Shown: positions 1 to 5,300 of the stretch, in pieces
How positions within the stretch are numbered: position 1 is the stretch's first letter
Layout of the letters: the number at the start of each line of letters is the position of its first letter
NCBI GenBank assembly: GCA_019313725.1
Contig: JAFDAT010000268.1
Coordinates: 1 to 5,300 of the forward strand
Length of the DNA stretch: 5,300 bases
Direction: 5' to 3'
Origin: Deltaproteobacteria bacterium
GTDB lineage: Bacteria > Desulfobacterota > Desulfobacteria > Desulfobacterales > B30-G6
Notes under the pieces: model-generated
What the model saw: only the letters and a program-made list of their open reading frames with translations
The model's database searches: none
Told to the model about the DNA's origin: nothing
Program-made: the position numbers and the translations under genes

Positions 1-1033
1 GTTTATATTGATCACCTGGATAGACTTTGTTTATCTTAGGCATATATTCCTTGTGCACAGCATCGCCTTTTTTTCTAAGGACATCTATAGTTTGCTCGGA
101 AAGCGTATGGAAAGTAACACCATTCTTACTCTCTGCGGCACTGATCATAACAGCTTCCTGGCCTACAGCTTCTTTGCGAAGTTTCTGGCAAACTTCATGC
201 ACGACATCTATAAAGGTCGTCCGTAGATCGGCAGGCAGCTTGTTAATCCATGCTTTATTGAATATCCAAATAAAAGCACCTTGTGCATACTCAACATGGG
301 TATAATGTTTGACGGTTGCAAACTTGCCCGTTAACTGGCAAACGAGTGGTGTATGGTCGAGTGCGGTGATTACACCTTGTTTCAGAGCAACCGGCACATC
401 GGGCCAAGGCATTGGAACAGGATTTAAGCCCCATGATTTGTAAGTAAGTCGATTTACAGCGGCTTCGGCGATTCTTATTTTTTCCTTTCGAATACCTCCC
501 AGGGAGTCTACCGGATTTGTTGTGGCCCATCCATAACTCCCGTACGCAGTGATATCAATACCCATTATTCCTTGATGGTCCATAGCCATCATAAAATGGT
601 CAAAAAGCTTACCGCTTTCGGCAAATTTATCCAACTTATCAAAATTATTGATCAAAAAAGGGAGATTCAGTAATCCGAACCTAGGTCCCAAATTAGGGGC
701 GGCAACAGAACTGCATCCCATTCCCTGAATGGCGCCCATCTGGAGCTGGTTGAGCACTTCAACTTCACCCCCCAGCATGGAAAAAGGTTTATAATCTACA
801 TAAATTTGGCCGTTCGTCCTCTTCCACAATTCGTCCCGAATCGCAAAACCGACGTAGGCACCTTTGATTCCGGGATGCGAAACATTGGAAACAATGCATT
901 TGTATTTAGCCCCCGAAGGGTCGAAGTCAGCTTTCCATTTTTCTATTGACGGCGCTCCTGCAAATGCAGAAACCGTGAAGAATACAAAGCTTACCAGACA
1001 ACATGTGAAAACGACAAACCATCTTCTTTGCAT
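1..1033 (-). CDS. dctP: TRAP transporter periplasmic substrate-binding protein, DctP family (3' end outside window)
   Basis: This encodes the soluble receptor of a tripartite ATP-independent periplasmic (TRAP) transporter. It would capture a solute, usually a carboxylate, and deliver it to DctQ/DctM-type membrane subunits for ion-driven uptake. 344 uninterrupted codons are visible with no stop before the left edge; family members are usually about 320-360 residues, so little should be missing. Residues 1-25 look like a Sec signal peptide: basic MQRR, a hydrophobic core, and a likely cut after AFA. The mature part shows the family pattern. A segment near residues 84-105 (FSMLGGEVEVLNQLQMGAIQ) is followed by the domain-2 region with KIR at 185-187. 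R187 is the expected carboxylate-binding arginine. Next comes the PVPMPWPDVPVALKQGVITA stretch at 205-224. The start ATG has a near-ideal Shine-Dalgarno, AAAAGGAGG, 5 nt upstream. The substrate cannot be told from sequence; dctP is used as a family name. Membrane subunit genes are expected to the left but are not seen. Confidence 0.9.
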   Translation of the reverse strand, partial: MQRRWFVVFTCCLVSFVFFTVSAFAGAPSIEKWKADFDPSGAKYKCIVSNVSHPGIKGAYVGFAIRDELWKRTNGQIYVDYKPFSMLGGEVEVLNQLQMGAIQGMGCSSVAAPNLGPRFGLLNLPFLINNFDKLDKFAESGKLFDHFMMAMDHQGIMGIDITAYGSYGWATTNPVDSLGGIRKEKIRIAEAAVNRLTYKSWGLNPVPMPWPDVPVALKQGVITALDHTPLVCQLTGKFATVKHYTHVEYAQGAFIWIFNKAWINKLPADLRTTFIDVVHEVCQKLRKEAVGQEAVMISAAESKNGVTFHTLSEQTIDVLRKKGDAVHKEYMPKINKVYPGDQYK

Positions 1034-1146
1034 CTGTGCCTCCTTTTGGCTGTGGACCTTTCCGGTAGTGGTCCTTCCTACTCGGAAACGACCTTTGTTC
1101 CTCCTAAAAATAAACCCTATTCATTTACCAAAGATTGTTTAAAGCT

Positions 1147-1174
1147 ATAATACAGCTATCCTTATTTTAGTCAA
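1147..1174 (-). promoter_or_regulatory. Probable sigma70 promoter of the TRAP receptor gene
   Basis: On the minus strand there is a -35 box TTGACT (1169-1174), a 16-nt spacer and a -10 box TATTAT (1147-1152). That is close to the TTGACA/TATAAT consensus. Transcription would start near 1140 and give a leader of roughly 105 nt before the ATG at 1033. The leader contains a short inverted repeat (GGACC/GGTCC arms at 1070-1074 and 1054-1058), too weak to call a riboswitch. The -35 box lies immediately after the T-run of the ribosomal-cluster terminator. The call rests on consensus match and position only; no operator was recognised. Confidence 0.6.
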
Positions 1175-1211
1175 GAAAAAAAGGGCCCTGACATAAAAAT
1201 CAGGACCCTTT
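1175..1211 (-). terminator. Rho-independent terminator of the secY-rplQ cluster
   Basis: Minus-strand RNA forms a 12-bp stem, AAAGGGUCCUGA (1200-1211) with UCAGGGCCCUUU (1180-1191), containing a single G-U wobble. The loop is 8 nt (1192-1199). The stem's closing U's run on into a stretch of seven U (1176-1182). The hairpin begins 33 nt after the rplQ stop codon, so it ends the ribosomal transcript. There is no T-run on the plus-strand side, so it is expected to work in one direction only. Confidence 0.93.
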
Positions 1212-1244
1212 GAGATTTAAAAGTAATTTCTTATTATTGTGAAT

Positions 1245-1922
1245 CTATTCGCTTTTATCTTTCGACTCCTTCTGTTCCTCGGCAGCCGCCGCTTCCGTTT
1301 CGGCCTTCTCGGGTACGGCTTCGTCCGCCTGCGCATCCACCGCTTCCGCCGGGCCGGATGTTTCCTCGGGATCGGCGGCTACCTGCGTTTTCTCTTCGGG
1401 AGCATCTTCGGTAGCTGCTTCAACAACATCAGCTGCATCCGCGTCCGGGACCGCCGGCGTTACTTCGACCGCCCCGGCAGCATCCTTCGCCACGGCTTTT
1501 TCCTTTGCTTTGGGTGCAGCTGCCGATTTGGCTTTCTTAGCGGGTTTCTTTTTCTTGTCACGGCTTTCCTGGGTAATCAGCTCGATCAAAGATACCGGCG
1601 CAGAATCACCGGGCCTGCGCCCAAGTTTAACCAGCCGGGTGTATCCGCCCGCCACAGAGCCAAAACGCTCAGAGGCTTCCTCGAACAGCTTGTGGACGAC
1701 ATTTTTTTCCCGAATGACCGACATGGCCTGCCTGCGTGCATGCAGGTCTCCCCGCTTGGCCAGGGTAATCATATGGTCTGCCCAGCGCCTCAATTCTTTG
1801 GCTTTGGCATCCGTCGTCTTGATACGATCATATTTGAATAGAGAAGTCACCATGTCCCGGAACATGGCCTGCCTATGACTGCTCGTCATGTTAAGTTTTA
1901 CACCCGCTTTTCGATGTCTCAT
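1245..1922 (-). CDS. rplQ: 50S ribosomal protein L17 with long low-complexity C-terminal tail
   Basis: L17 is a large-subunit protein near the peptide exit tunnel. Residues 1-116 are the complete conserved domain: MRHRKAGVKLN at the N-terminus, then RQAMFRDMVTSL, TDAKAKELRRWADHMITLAKRGDL, and a domain end of GGYTRLVKLGRRPGDSAPVSLIEL. The protein is 225 residues against about 120-130 in E. coli. The extra part is a lysine-rich stretch (122-143, 10 Lys in 22) followed by an Ala/acidic tail (144-225: 23 Ala, 25 Asp/Glu and 6 Lys in 82). The tail has no recognisable fold and is probably disordered. The start ATG is 8 nt after the rpoA stop. An AAGGAG in the last rpoA codons, or a closer AGG, could serve as the ribosome site, which suggests translational coupling. 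It is the last gene of the cluster, just before the terminator. Confidence 0.97.
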   Translation of the reverse strand: MRHRKAGVKLNMTSSHRQAMFRDMVTSLFKYDRIKTTDAKAKELRRWADHMITLAKRGDLHARRQAMSVIREKNVVHKLFEEASERFGSVAGGYTRLVKLGRRPGDSAPVSLIELITQESRDKKKKPAKKAKSAAAPKAKEKAVAKDAAGAVEVTPAVPDADAADVVEAATEDAPEEKTQVAADPEETSGPAEAVDAQADEAVPEKAETEAAAAEEQKESKDKSE

Positions 1923-1930
1923 TTTATTGC

Positions 1931-2950
1931 CTATTCTCCTTCCTCTGCATCTTCTTCAGGCGGCACGAATCCTTCCAGTTTCATGCCAAGGGAAAGTCCC
2001 ATCTCCGTCAGAACCTCCTTGATTTCATTCAGGGATTTCCTGCCAAAATTCTTCGTCTTGAGCATCTCTGCTTCAGATTTCTTAACAAGCTGATAGAGTT
2101 TAAGTATTTCTGCATTTTTCAGACAGTTTGCACTGCGGACGGACAGTTCCAGCTCCTCTACGCTACGGTACAGGTTTTCATTGTACTTGGGCTTCTGTTG
2201 TTCGCTGGCACTTGTATCGGGTTCAGGCTCAAGATCTTCATCGAAGTTGATGAAAATGGTCATCTGCTCCTTGAATATCTTCGCGGCGTAGGCCACACTG
2301 TCCTCGGGTGAAATGCTGCCGTCGGTCCAGACCTCAAGGGTCAGTTTGTCATAATCCGTTCTCTGGCCCACGCGGGCATTGCCGACAACATAGTTGACGC
2401 GTTTGACAGGCGAAAAAACCGCATCGATGGGTATGGTTCCCACAGGCGCGTCTTCATCCTTGTTGGCTTCCGCCAACGAGTAACCCTTGCCCAGTTTCAC
2501 CGTCATCGTCATATTCAGTTCGGATTTGTCCGTGAGCGTGGCAATATGCTGGTCCGGGTTGAGTATTTCCACCCGTCCATCCTCACTGGTAATATCGGCA
2601 GCGGTAATGATGCCTTCACCTTTGGCATCAATGTAGACTGCCTGAGGTTCCGCGCTAGACACTTTCAGCCTGACTTCCTTTAAATTCAGAATAAGCTCGG
2701 AAACATCTTCAAGAACGCCGGGGATGACACTGAACTCATGCATGACAGTATCAAATTTTACCGAGACAATGGCGGCGCCATGCAGAGAAGACAGAATAAT
2801 TCGTCTCAGCGAATTACCTATAGTGATGCCGAAACCTCTTTCGAGCGGCTCACAAACAAACTTGCCGTAGGATGGTGTACTGTTTACCTGGACCTTATCC
2901 GGCTTTATCATGGAGCGCCAGTTTATGAACATGGTATCATTTAATGTCAT
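1931..2950 (-). CDS. rpoA: DNA-directed RNA polymerase alpha subunit
   Basis: Alpha dimerises to nucleate assembly of RNA polymerase and contacts promoter UP elements and activators through its C-terminal domain. The 339-residue length is normal (E. coli 329). The N-terminal domain, about residues 8-235, includes ERGFGITIGNSLRRIILSSL (37-56) and the FSVIPGVLEDVSELILNLK region (73-91). An acidic/polar linker follows at about 238-258. The C-terminal domain, about 260-325, has VRSANCLK (271-278) and KNFGRKSLNEIKEVL (300-314). R272, N275, C276, K278, G303, K305 and S306 match the E. coli DNA-contact residues R265, N268, C269, K271, G296, K298 and S299 with a constant offset of 7. The tail is acidic. 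The chosen ATG has GGAGAG 6 nt upstream; the in-frame ATG at codon 7 has none. It lies 94 nt after rpsD and 8 nt before rplQ. Confidence 0.98.
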   Translation of the reverse strand: MTLNDTMFINWRSMIKPDKVQVNSTPSYGKFVCEPLERGFGITIGNSLRRIILSSLHGAAIVSVKFDTVMHEFSVIPGVLEDVSELILNLKEVRLKVSSAEPQAVYIDAKGEGIITAADITSEDGRVEILNPDQHIATLTDKSELNMTMTVKLGKGYSLAEANKDEDAPVGTIPIDAVFSPVKRVNYVVGNARVGQRTDYDKLTLEVWTDGSISPEDSVAYAAKIFKEQMTIFINFDEDLEPEPDTSASEQQKPKYNENLYRSVEELELSVRSANCLKNAEILKLYQLVKKSEAEMLKTKNFGRKSLNEIKEVLTEMGLSLGMKLEGFVPPEEDAEEGE

Positions 2951-3044
2951 TATGTTCTCTCCAGACTATATCGGGTCAGAGTGTTTAATGCAGTGAACAG
3001 TCACCCGCATCCCCTCTACCCTTTATTAATATTCCTCGATCCGG

Positions 3045-3674
3045 TTACTTGGAGTAAAGCTCTACAATGAGCTGTTCCTGTATCGGCATGGTGATATCTT
3101 CCCGTGCGGGATTCGCTGTCACGGAACCCTTCATGGTGTCTTTTTCGAGCTCCAGCCAGGGGGGGATGCCCCGGCGTACAACGGCATCCAAAGCGTCGCT
3201 GAGCGCCTGGATTTTTTTGCTCTTTTCTCTGACTTCGATGACATCACCAACCTTGATAAGGTATGAAGGGATATTCACTTTCTTGCCGTTTACCAGGAAA
3301 TGATTGTGTTTTACAAAATGACGTCCCTGGGTTCGAGAATTGACAAACCCCAACCGATAAATGATATTGTCCATGCGGCGTTCAAGCATGACCAGCAGAT
3401 TGGTTCCGGTAATACCTTTCTGGCTGTCCGCCCGCTCAAAGAACAGGTGGAACTGTTTTTCGGAAAGCCCATACATACGTTTGACTTTCTGCTTTTCCCT
3501 GAGCTGGATACCATAGTCCGATGTTTTTCCACGACGACGCTGCCCGTGATCTCCCGGTGCATACCCTCTTCTGTCAAATGCGCACTTATCCGAGTAACAA
3601 CGGTCCCCTTTCAAGAACAATTTCAGGTTTTCACGTCGGCAAATTCTGCAGACCGATCCTCTATATCGTGCCAA
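3045..3674 (-). CDS. rpsD: 30S ribosomal protein S4 (TTG start)
   Basis: S4 is a primary 16S rRNA-binding protein that nucleates 30S assembly; in several bacteria it also represses its own operon. From the TTG at 3674 the product is 209 residues and begins MARYRGSVCRICRRE, the normal S4 start and length. C9, C12, C26 and C31 form the zinc-type (C+) N-terminal motif. The S4 RNA-binding domain covers about residues 95-160 (LERRMDNIIYRLGFVNSRTQGRHF, then the FLVNGKKVNIPSYLIKVGD stretch). The end, PIQEQLIVELYSK, is typical. An in-frame ATG lies five codons upstream at 3689, but translation from there would place the perfect AAGGAGG inside the coding region and add MKEED, foreign to the family. 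TTG is therefore preferred. Spacing to rpsK is 151 nt, unusually wide for this cluster. Confidence 0.95.
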   Translation of the reverse strand: MARYRGSVCRICRRENLKLFLKGDRCYSDKCAFDRRGYAPGDHGQRRRGKTSDYGIQLREKQKVKRMYGLSEKQFHLFFERADSQKGITGTNLLVMLERRMDNIIYRLGFVNSRTQGRHFVKHNHFLVNGKKVNIPSYLIKVGDVIEVREKSKKIQALSDALDAVVRRGIPPWLELEKDTMKGSVTANPAREDITMPIQEQLIVELYSK

Positions 3675-3679
3675 ATCTT

Positions 3680-3686
3680 CCTCCTT
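3680..3686 (-). promoter_or_regulatory. rpsD: Shine-Dalgarno that fixes the rpsD TTG start
   Basis: The sequence AAGGAGG lies 5 nt before the TTG at 3672-3674. It overlaps the codons directly after the upstream ATG (3687-3689), so it can serve the TTG but not that ATG. The ATG itself has no purine-rich site upstream, since CCGTTTCTA precedes it. Confidence 0.85.
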
Positions 3687-3825
3687 CATTAGAAACGGAC
3701 AGTGGTTTATACCGCATCCATTTCAGTCGAAATAGTCGTTTAATGCTTTGTTTTACCAGGTTGGGTATTGGTTTCGGTAACCGGGGCAGCCTCATAACCG
3801 GAAATGGCCACCGCATCGGCACCAT

Positions 3826-4212
3826 CTAGACCCGGCGTCTTTTCGGCGGACGGCAACCATTATGCGGTATTGGTGTAACGTCCTTTATCAAGACAACGTT
3901 GAACCCTGCTGCCTGAAGCGCCCTCAGGGCGGACTCTCGTCCCGCTCCGGGGCCTTTTACGTAAACTTCTACGCTGCGCATGCCGTGATCCATGGCTTTT
4001 TTGGCAGCATCTTCAGCGGTAAGCTGGGCTGCGAAGGGCGTGCTTTTCCGCGAGCCCTTAAACCCCTGAACGCCGCCGCTGGACCAGGAAACGACATTGC
4101 CGCCAGGATCGGTAATCGTCACAATAGTATTATTGAATGTGGACTGAATGTGGACCACACCAGTCGGGATATTCTTCTTTTCTTTCTTTTTTGTACGGGT
4201 TTTTCTAGGCAT
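3826..4212 (-). CDS. rpsK: 30S ribosomal protein S11
   Basis: S11 sits on the 30S platform near the mRNA exit and the E site. The 128-residue product has the normal length. The N-terminus is a basic extension (MPRKTRTKKKEKK). The conserved core contains GVVHIQSTFNNTIVTITDPGGNV (18-40), SWSSGGVQGFKGSRKSTPFA (42-61) and the VKGPGAGRESALRAL region (85-99). The family's C-terminal end, DVTPIPHNGCRPPKRRRV, is intact. The Asn-Gly pair at N118-G119 corresponds to the site reported as isoaspartate in E. coli S11 (from memory). The ATG has only a modest ribosome site, an AGGG about 10 nt upstream. It follows rpsM by 52 nt. Confidence 0.98.
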   Translation of the reverse strand: MPRKTRTKKKEKKNIPTGVVHIQSTFNNTIVTITDPGGNVVSWSSGGVQGFKGSRKSTPFAAQLTAEDAAKKAMDHGMRSVEVYVKGPGAGRESALRALQAAGFNVVLIKDVTPIPHNGCRPPKRRRV

Positions 4213-4264
4213 TTGCGATGTGTCCCTGTTTGCTATGATTAGTCATCAGCTACTTTATAAGCGA

Positions 4265-4648
4265 CTACTTCTTTGGAGCGCCGCCCTTTTTCTTTACAGC
4301 CGAACGTTTCGGGCCTTTGCGGGTTCGCGCATTGGTGCTCGTGCGCTGTCCGCGGACCGGCAGGGAGCGCCTGTGGCGAAGCCCCCGGTAGCATCCCAGA
4401 TCCATTAGTCGTTTAATGTTCATCGAAACTTCAGAACGCAGCACACCTTCGACCTTGTACTCGGCGTCTAAAACTTTTCGAATGTTGTTAATCTCGGACT
4501 CGGACAGGTCATCTGTTTTAGTGTCCGGATCGATATTTATCTTGGAAAGAATACGATTCGATGTCATTCTCCCGATACCGTAAATATATGTAAGGCCTAT
4601 TTCGATACGTTTACCCCTGGGTAAATCAACGCCAGCAATACGTGCCAA
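4265..4648 (-). CDS. rpsM: 30S ribosomal protein S13 (TTG start)
   Basis: S13 lies in the 30S head and contacts the P-site tRNA and the central inter-subunit bridges. The 127-residue product begins MARIAGVDLPRGKRIEIGL. It has the helix-turn-helix region TYIYGIGRMTSNRIL (20-34) and the signature PVRGQRTSTNARTRKG near residues 97-112, followed by a lysine-rich tail. The initiator is TTG, not ATG. It gives the canonical N-terminus, no in-frame ATG lies near, and a perfect AGGAGG is 7 nt upstream. The gap to rpmJ is 13 nt, so the two are probably translated in a coupled way. Confidence 0.97.
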   Translation of the reverse strand: MARIAGVDLPRGKRIEIGLTYIYGIGRMTSNRILSKINIDPDTKTDDLSESEINNIRKVLDAEYKVEGVLRSEVSMNIKRLMDLGCYRGLRHRRSLPVRGQRTSTNARTRKGPKRSAVKKKGGAPKK

Positions 4649-4655
4649 TGGTCTT

Positions 4656-4661
4656 CCTCCT
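4656..4661 (-). promoter_or_regulatory. rpsM: Shine-Dalgarno of rpsM supporting the TTG start
   Basis: AGGAGG lies directly after the rpmJ stop codon (TAG, 4662-4664) and 7 nt before the TTG at 4646-4648. Its strength and spacing support the non-ATG initiator. Confidence 0.85.
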
Positions 4662-4775
4662 CTATCCTTGCCTCTGTTTGTGTCGCTTGTTCGTGCAGAT
4701 CACTCTCACCACCCCTTTGCGCCGGATGATTTTGCATTTGCTGCACATTTTTTTAACTGATGCCCTGACCTTCAT
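4662..4775 (-). CDS. rpmJ: 50S ribosomal protein L36 (zinc-ribbon type)
   Basis: L36 is the smallest large-subunit protein. It binds 23S rRNA and helps late 50S assembly. The reading frame encodes 37 residues, beginning MKVRASVKKMCSKCK and ending KRHKQRQG, which is the standard length. C11, C14, C27 and H32 form the C-x2-C-x12-C-x4-H zinc ribbon, so this is the zinc-binding (C+) form rather than a zinc-free paralogue. The ATG is preceded by AAGGAGA with 7 nt spacing. It lies between infA (95 nt upstream) and rpsM (13 nt downstream), the usual place in the alpha cluster. Confidence 0.97.
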   Translation of the reverse strand: MKVRASVKKMCSKCKIIRRKGVVRVICTNKRHKQRQG

Positions 4776-4870
4776 GGCTGCATCTCCTTGTTCAATGTCG
4801 ACGTGGTAAGTGCCGTCTTACAGTCCCGGCCGCCAGCCTGTACGCTGTCAGCCACCACACTGCATGGTTA

Positions 4871-5089
4871 TTATTTCGAGCGGTATGTTATTCGCCCGCG
4901 AGTCAGATCATACGGTGAAAGTTCTACCGTTACCTTGTCCCCGGGTAATATCTTTATAAAGTGCATGCGCATTTTCCCGGAAATATGAGCCAGAACCTGG
5001 TGTTTGTTTTCAAGCTCGACCTTGAACATGGCATTGGGCAGTGTTTCCAGAACAACGCCTTCGACTTTAATGGCCTCTTCCTTTGGCAT
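4871..5089 (-). CDS. infA: Translation initiation factor IF-1
   Basis: IF-1 is a single OB-fold (S1-like) protein that occupies the 30S A site during initiation and helps IF-2 and IF-3 select the initiator tRNA. The product has 72 residues, the standard length. Family landmarks are EGVVLETLPNAMFKVELEN (9-27), HISGKMRMHFIKILPGDKV (35-53) and the C-terminal ELSPYDLTRGRITYRSK. The ATG has AAGGA about 10 nt upstream, slightly far but the best site present. It lies 74 nt after secY with no adk or map gene between, and 95 nt before rpmJ. Confidence 0.97.
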   Translation of the reverse strand: MPKEEAIKVEGVVLETLPNAMFKVELENKHQVLAHISGKMRMHFIKILPGDKVTVELSPYDLTRGRITYRSK

Positions 5090-5163
5090 AGCACATCCGT
5101 CCTTAGTTAAGTGGTATTCATTAATTATTATTCGTTAACAAATGGTTAATTAATAGCTGAGTG

Positions 5164-5300
5164 CTAACGTCTACCCTTCACGCCGCCCTTCTTTAAAAAA
5201 CCCTCATAGTGCCGGGTCAGCATGTGGGATTCGATCTGTGATATCGTGTCGATGGCCACACCGACAACGATCAGGAGCGCCGTACCCCCGAAATAGAAAG
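5164..5300 (-). CDS. secY: Protein translocase channel subunit SecY, C-terminal fragment (5' part outside window)
   Basis: SecY is the membrane channel of the Sec translocon. Only the last 44 codons are present. FYFGGTALLIVVGVAIDTIS is the final transmembrane helix region. It is followed by the cytosolic tail QIESHMLTRHYEGFLKKGG and a basic end, VKGRR. These match the SecY C-terminus, including the FGGT-LLI-V pattern and the YEGFLKK-like tail. It is truncated by the window edge, not broken. In the spc cluster SecY precedes the genes seen here, which fits its position and strand. Confidence 0.94.
   Translation of the reverse strand, partial: FYFGGTALLIVVGVAIDTISQIESHMLTRHYEGFLKKGGVKGRR

Noticed and set aside
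291..530. 79-codon minus-strand open frame (MGHNKSGRL...)
   Set aside because: It is out of frame inside the TRAP receptor gene, whose own frame is continuous and gives a clear DctP-family protein.
1..1033. Possibility that the TRAP receptor gene is a pseudogene because no complete frame ends in the window
   Set aside because: The frame runs unbroken for 344 codons with signal peptide and key arginine present. The missing stop is explained by the window edge.
1104..1124. Six-codon leader frame (MNRVYF) before an orphan AGGAGG (1100-1105) in the TRAP receptor leader
   Set aside because: The mini-frame has no Shine-Dalgarno, and the AGGAGG has no start codon at a useful distance downstream. 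There is no repeated-codon pattern to suggest attenuation.
1239..1841. 200-codon plus-strand open frame with many Phe/Leu/Gly/Arg residues
   Set aside because: It lies antisense to rplQ. Its length is an artefact of the Ala/Glu/Lys codon bias of the L17 tail, and its composition does not resemble a folded protein.
2966..3010. Fourteen-residue frame between rpsD and rpoA
   Set aside because: The purine-rich stretch touches the ATG with no spacing, so initiation is unlikely, and the peptide has no recognisable features.
3700..3750. Possible internal promoter before rpsD with TATAAA as -10
   Set aside because: No acceptable -35 box is found at 16-18 nt; the match is at background level.

Overview
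The window is an ordinary bacterial chromosome segment. It carries the distal part of the spc/alpha ribosomal-protein gene cluster, and every gene reads on the minus strand. In transcription order (right to left) they are secY (last 44 codons only), infA, rpmJ, rpsM, rpsK, rpsD, rpoA and rplQ. A strong rho-independent terminator follows rplQ. After it, an unrelated gene for a TRAP-transporter periplasmic substrate-binding protein starts from its own sigma70-type promoter and runs off the left edge without a stop codon.

Organism (inference): a Gram-negative bacterium. The TRAP solute receptor has a Sec signal peptide, infA lies inside the alpha cluster, L36 and S4 keep their zinc ligands, and L17 has a long Ala/Glu/Lys-rich tail. 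Together with the general look of RpoA, this would fit a Desulfobacterota (former Deltaproteobacteria) lineage, possibly Desulfobacterales. No single feature proves this.

Layout: 1-1033 TRAP receptor (3' end missing); 1034-1244 receptor leader and promoter, the cluster terminator, and the rplQ 3' UTR; 1245-1922 rplQ; 1931-2950 rpoA; 3045-3674 rpsD; 3826-4212 rpsK; 4265-4648 rpsM; 4662-4775 rpmJ; 4871-5089 infA; 5164-5300 secY tail. No stretch over 300 bases lacks a gene. The largest spacer inside the cluster is the 151 nt between rpsK and rpsD.

The cluster couples production of small-subunit proteins (S13, S11, S4), large-subunit proteins (L36, L17), initiation factor IF-1, the SecY translocon channel and the RNA polymerase alpha subunit. 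The TRAP receptor is a separate transcription unit whose promoter begins right at the tail of the ribosomal terminator.

I found no undescribed system. The points worth a second look are: the rpsD start, where an apparent ATG start would bury the Shine-Dalgarno inside the gene and a TTG is better; matching TTG starts with near-identical ribosome-binding blocks at rpsM and rpsD; the polyampholyte tail of L17; the tight terminator/promoter junction; and a few longer-than-usual spacers.
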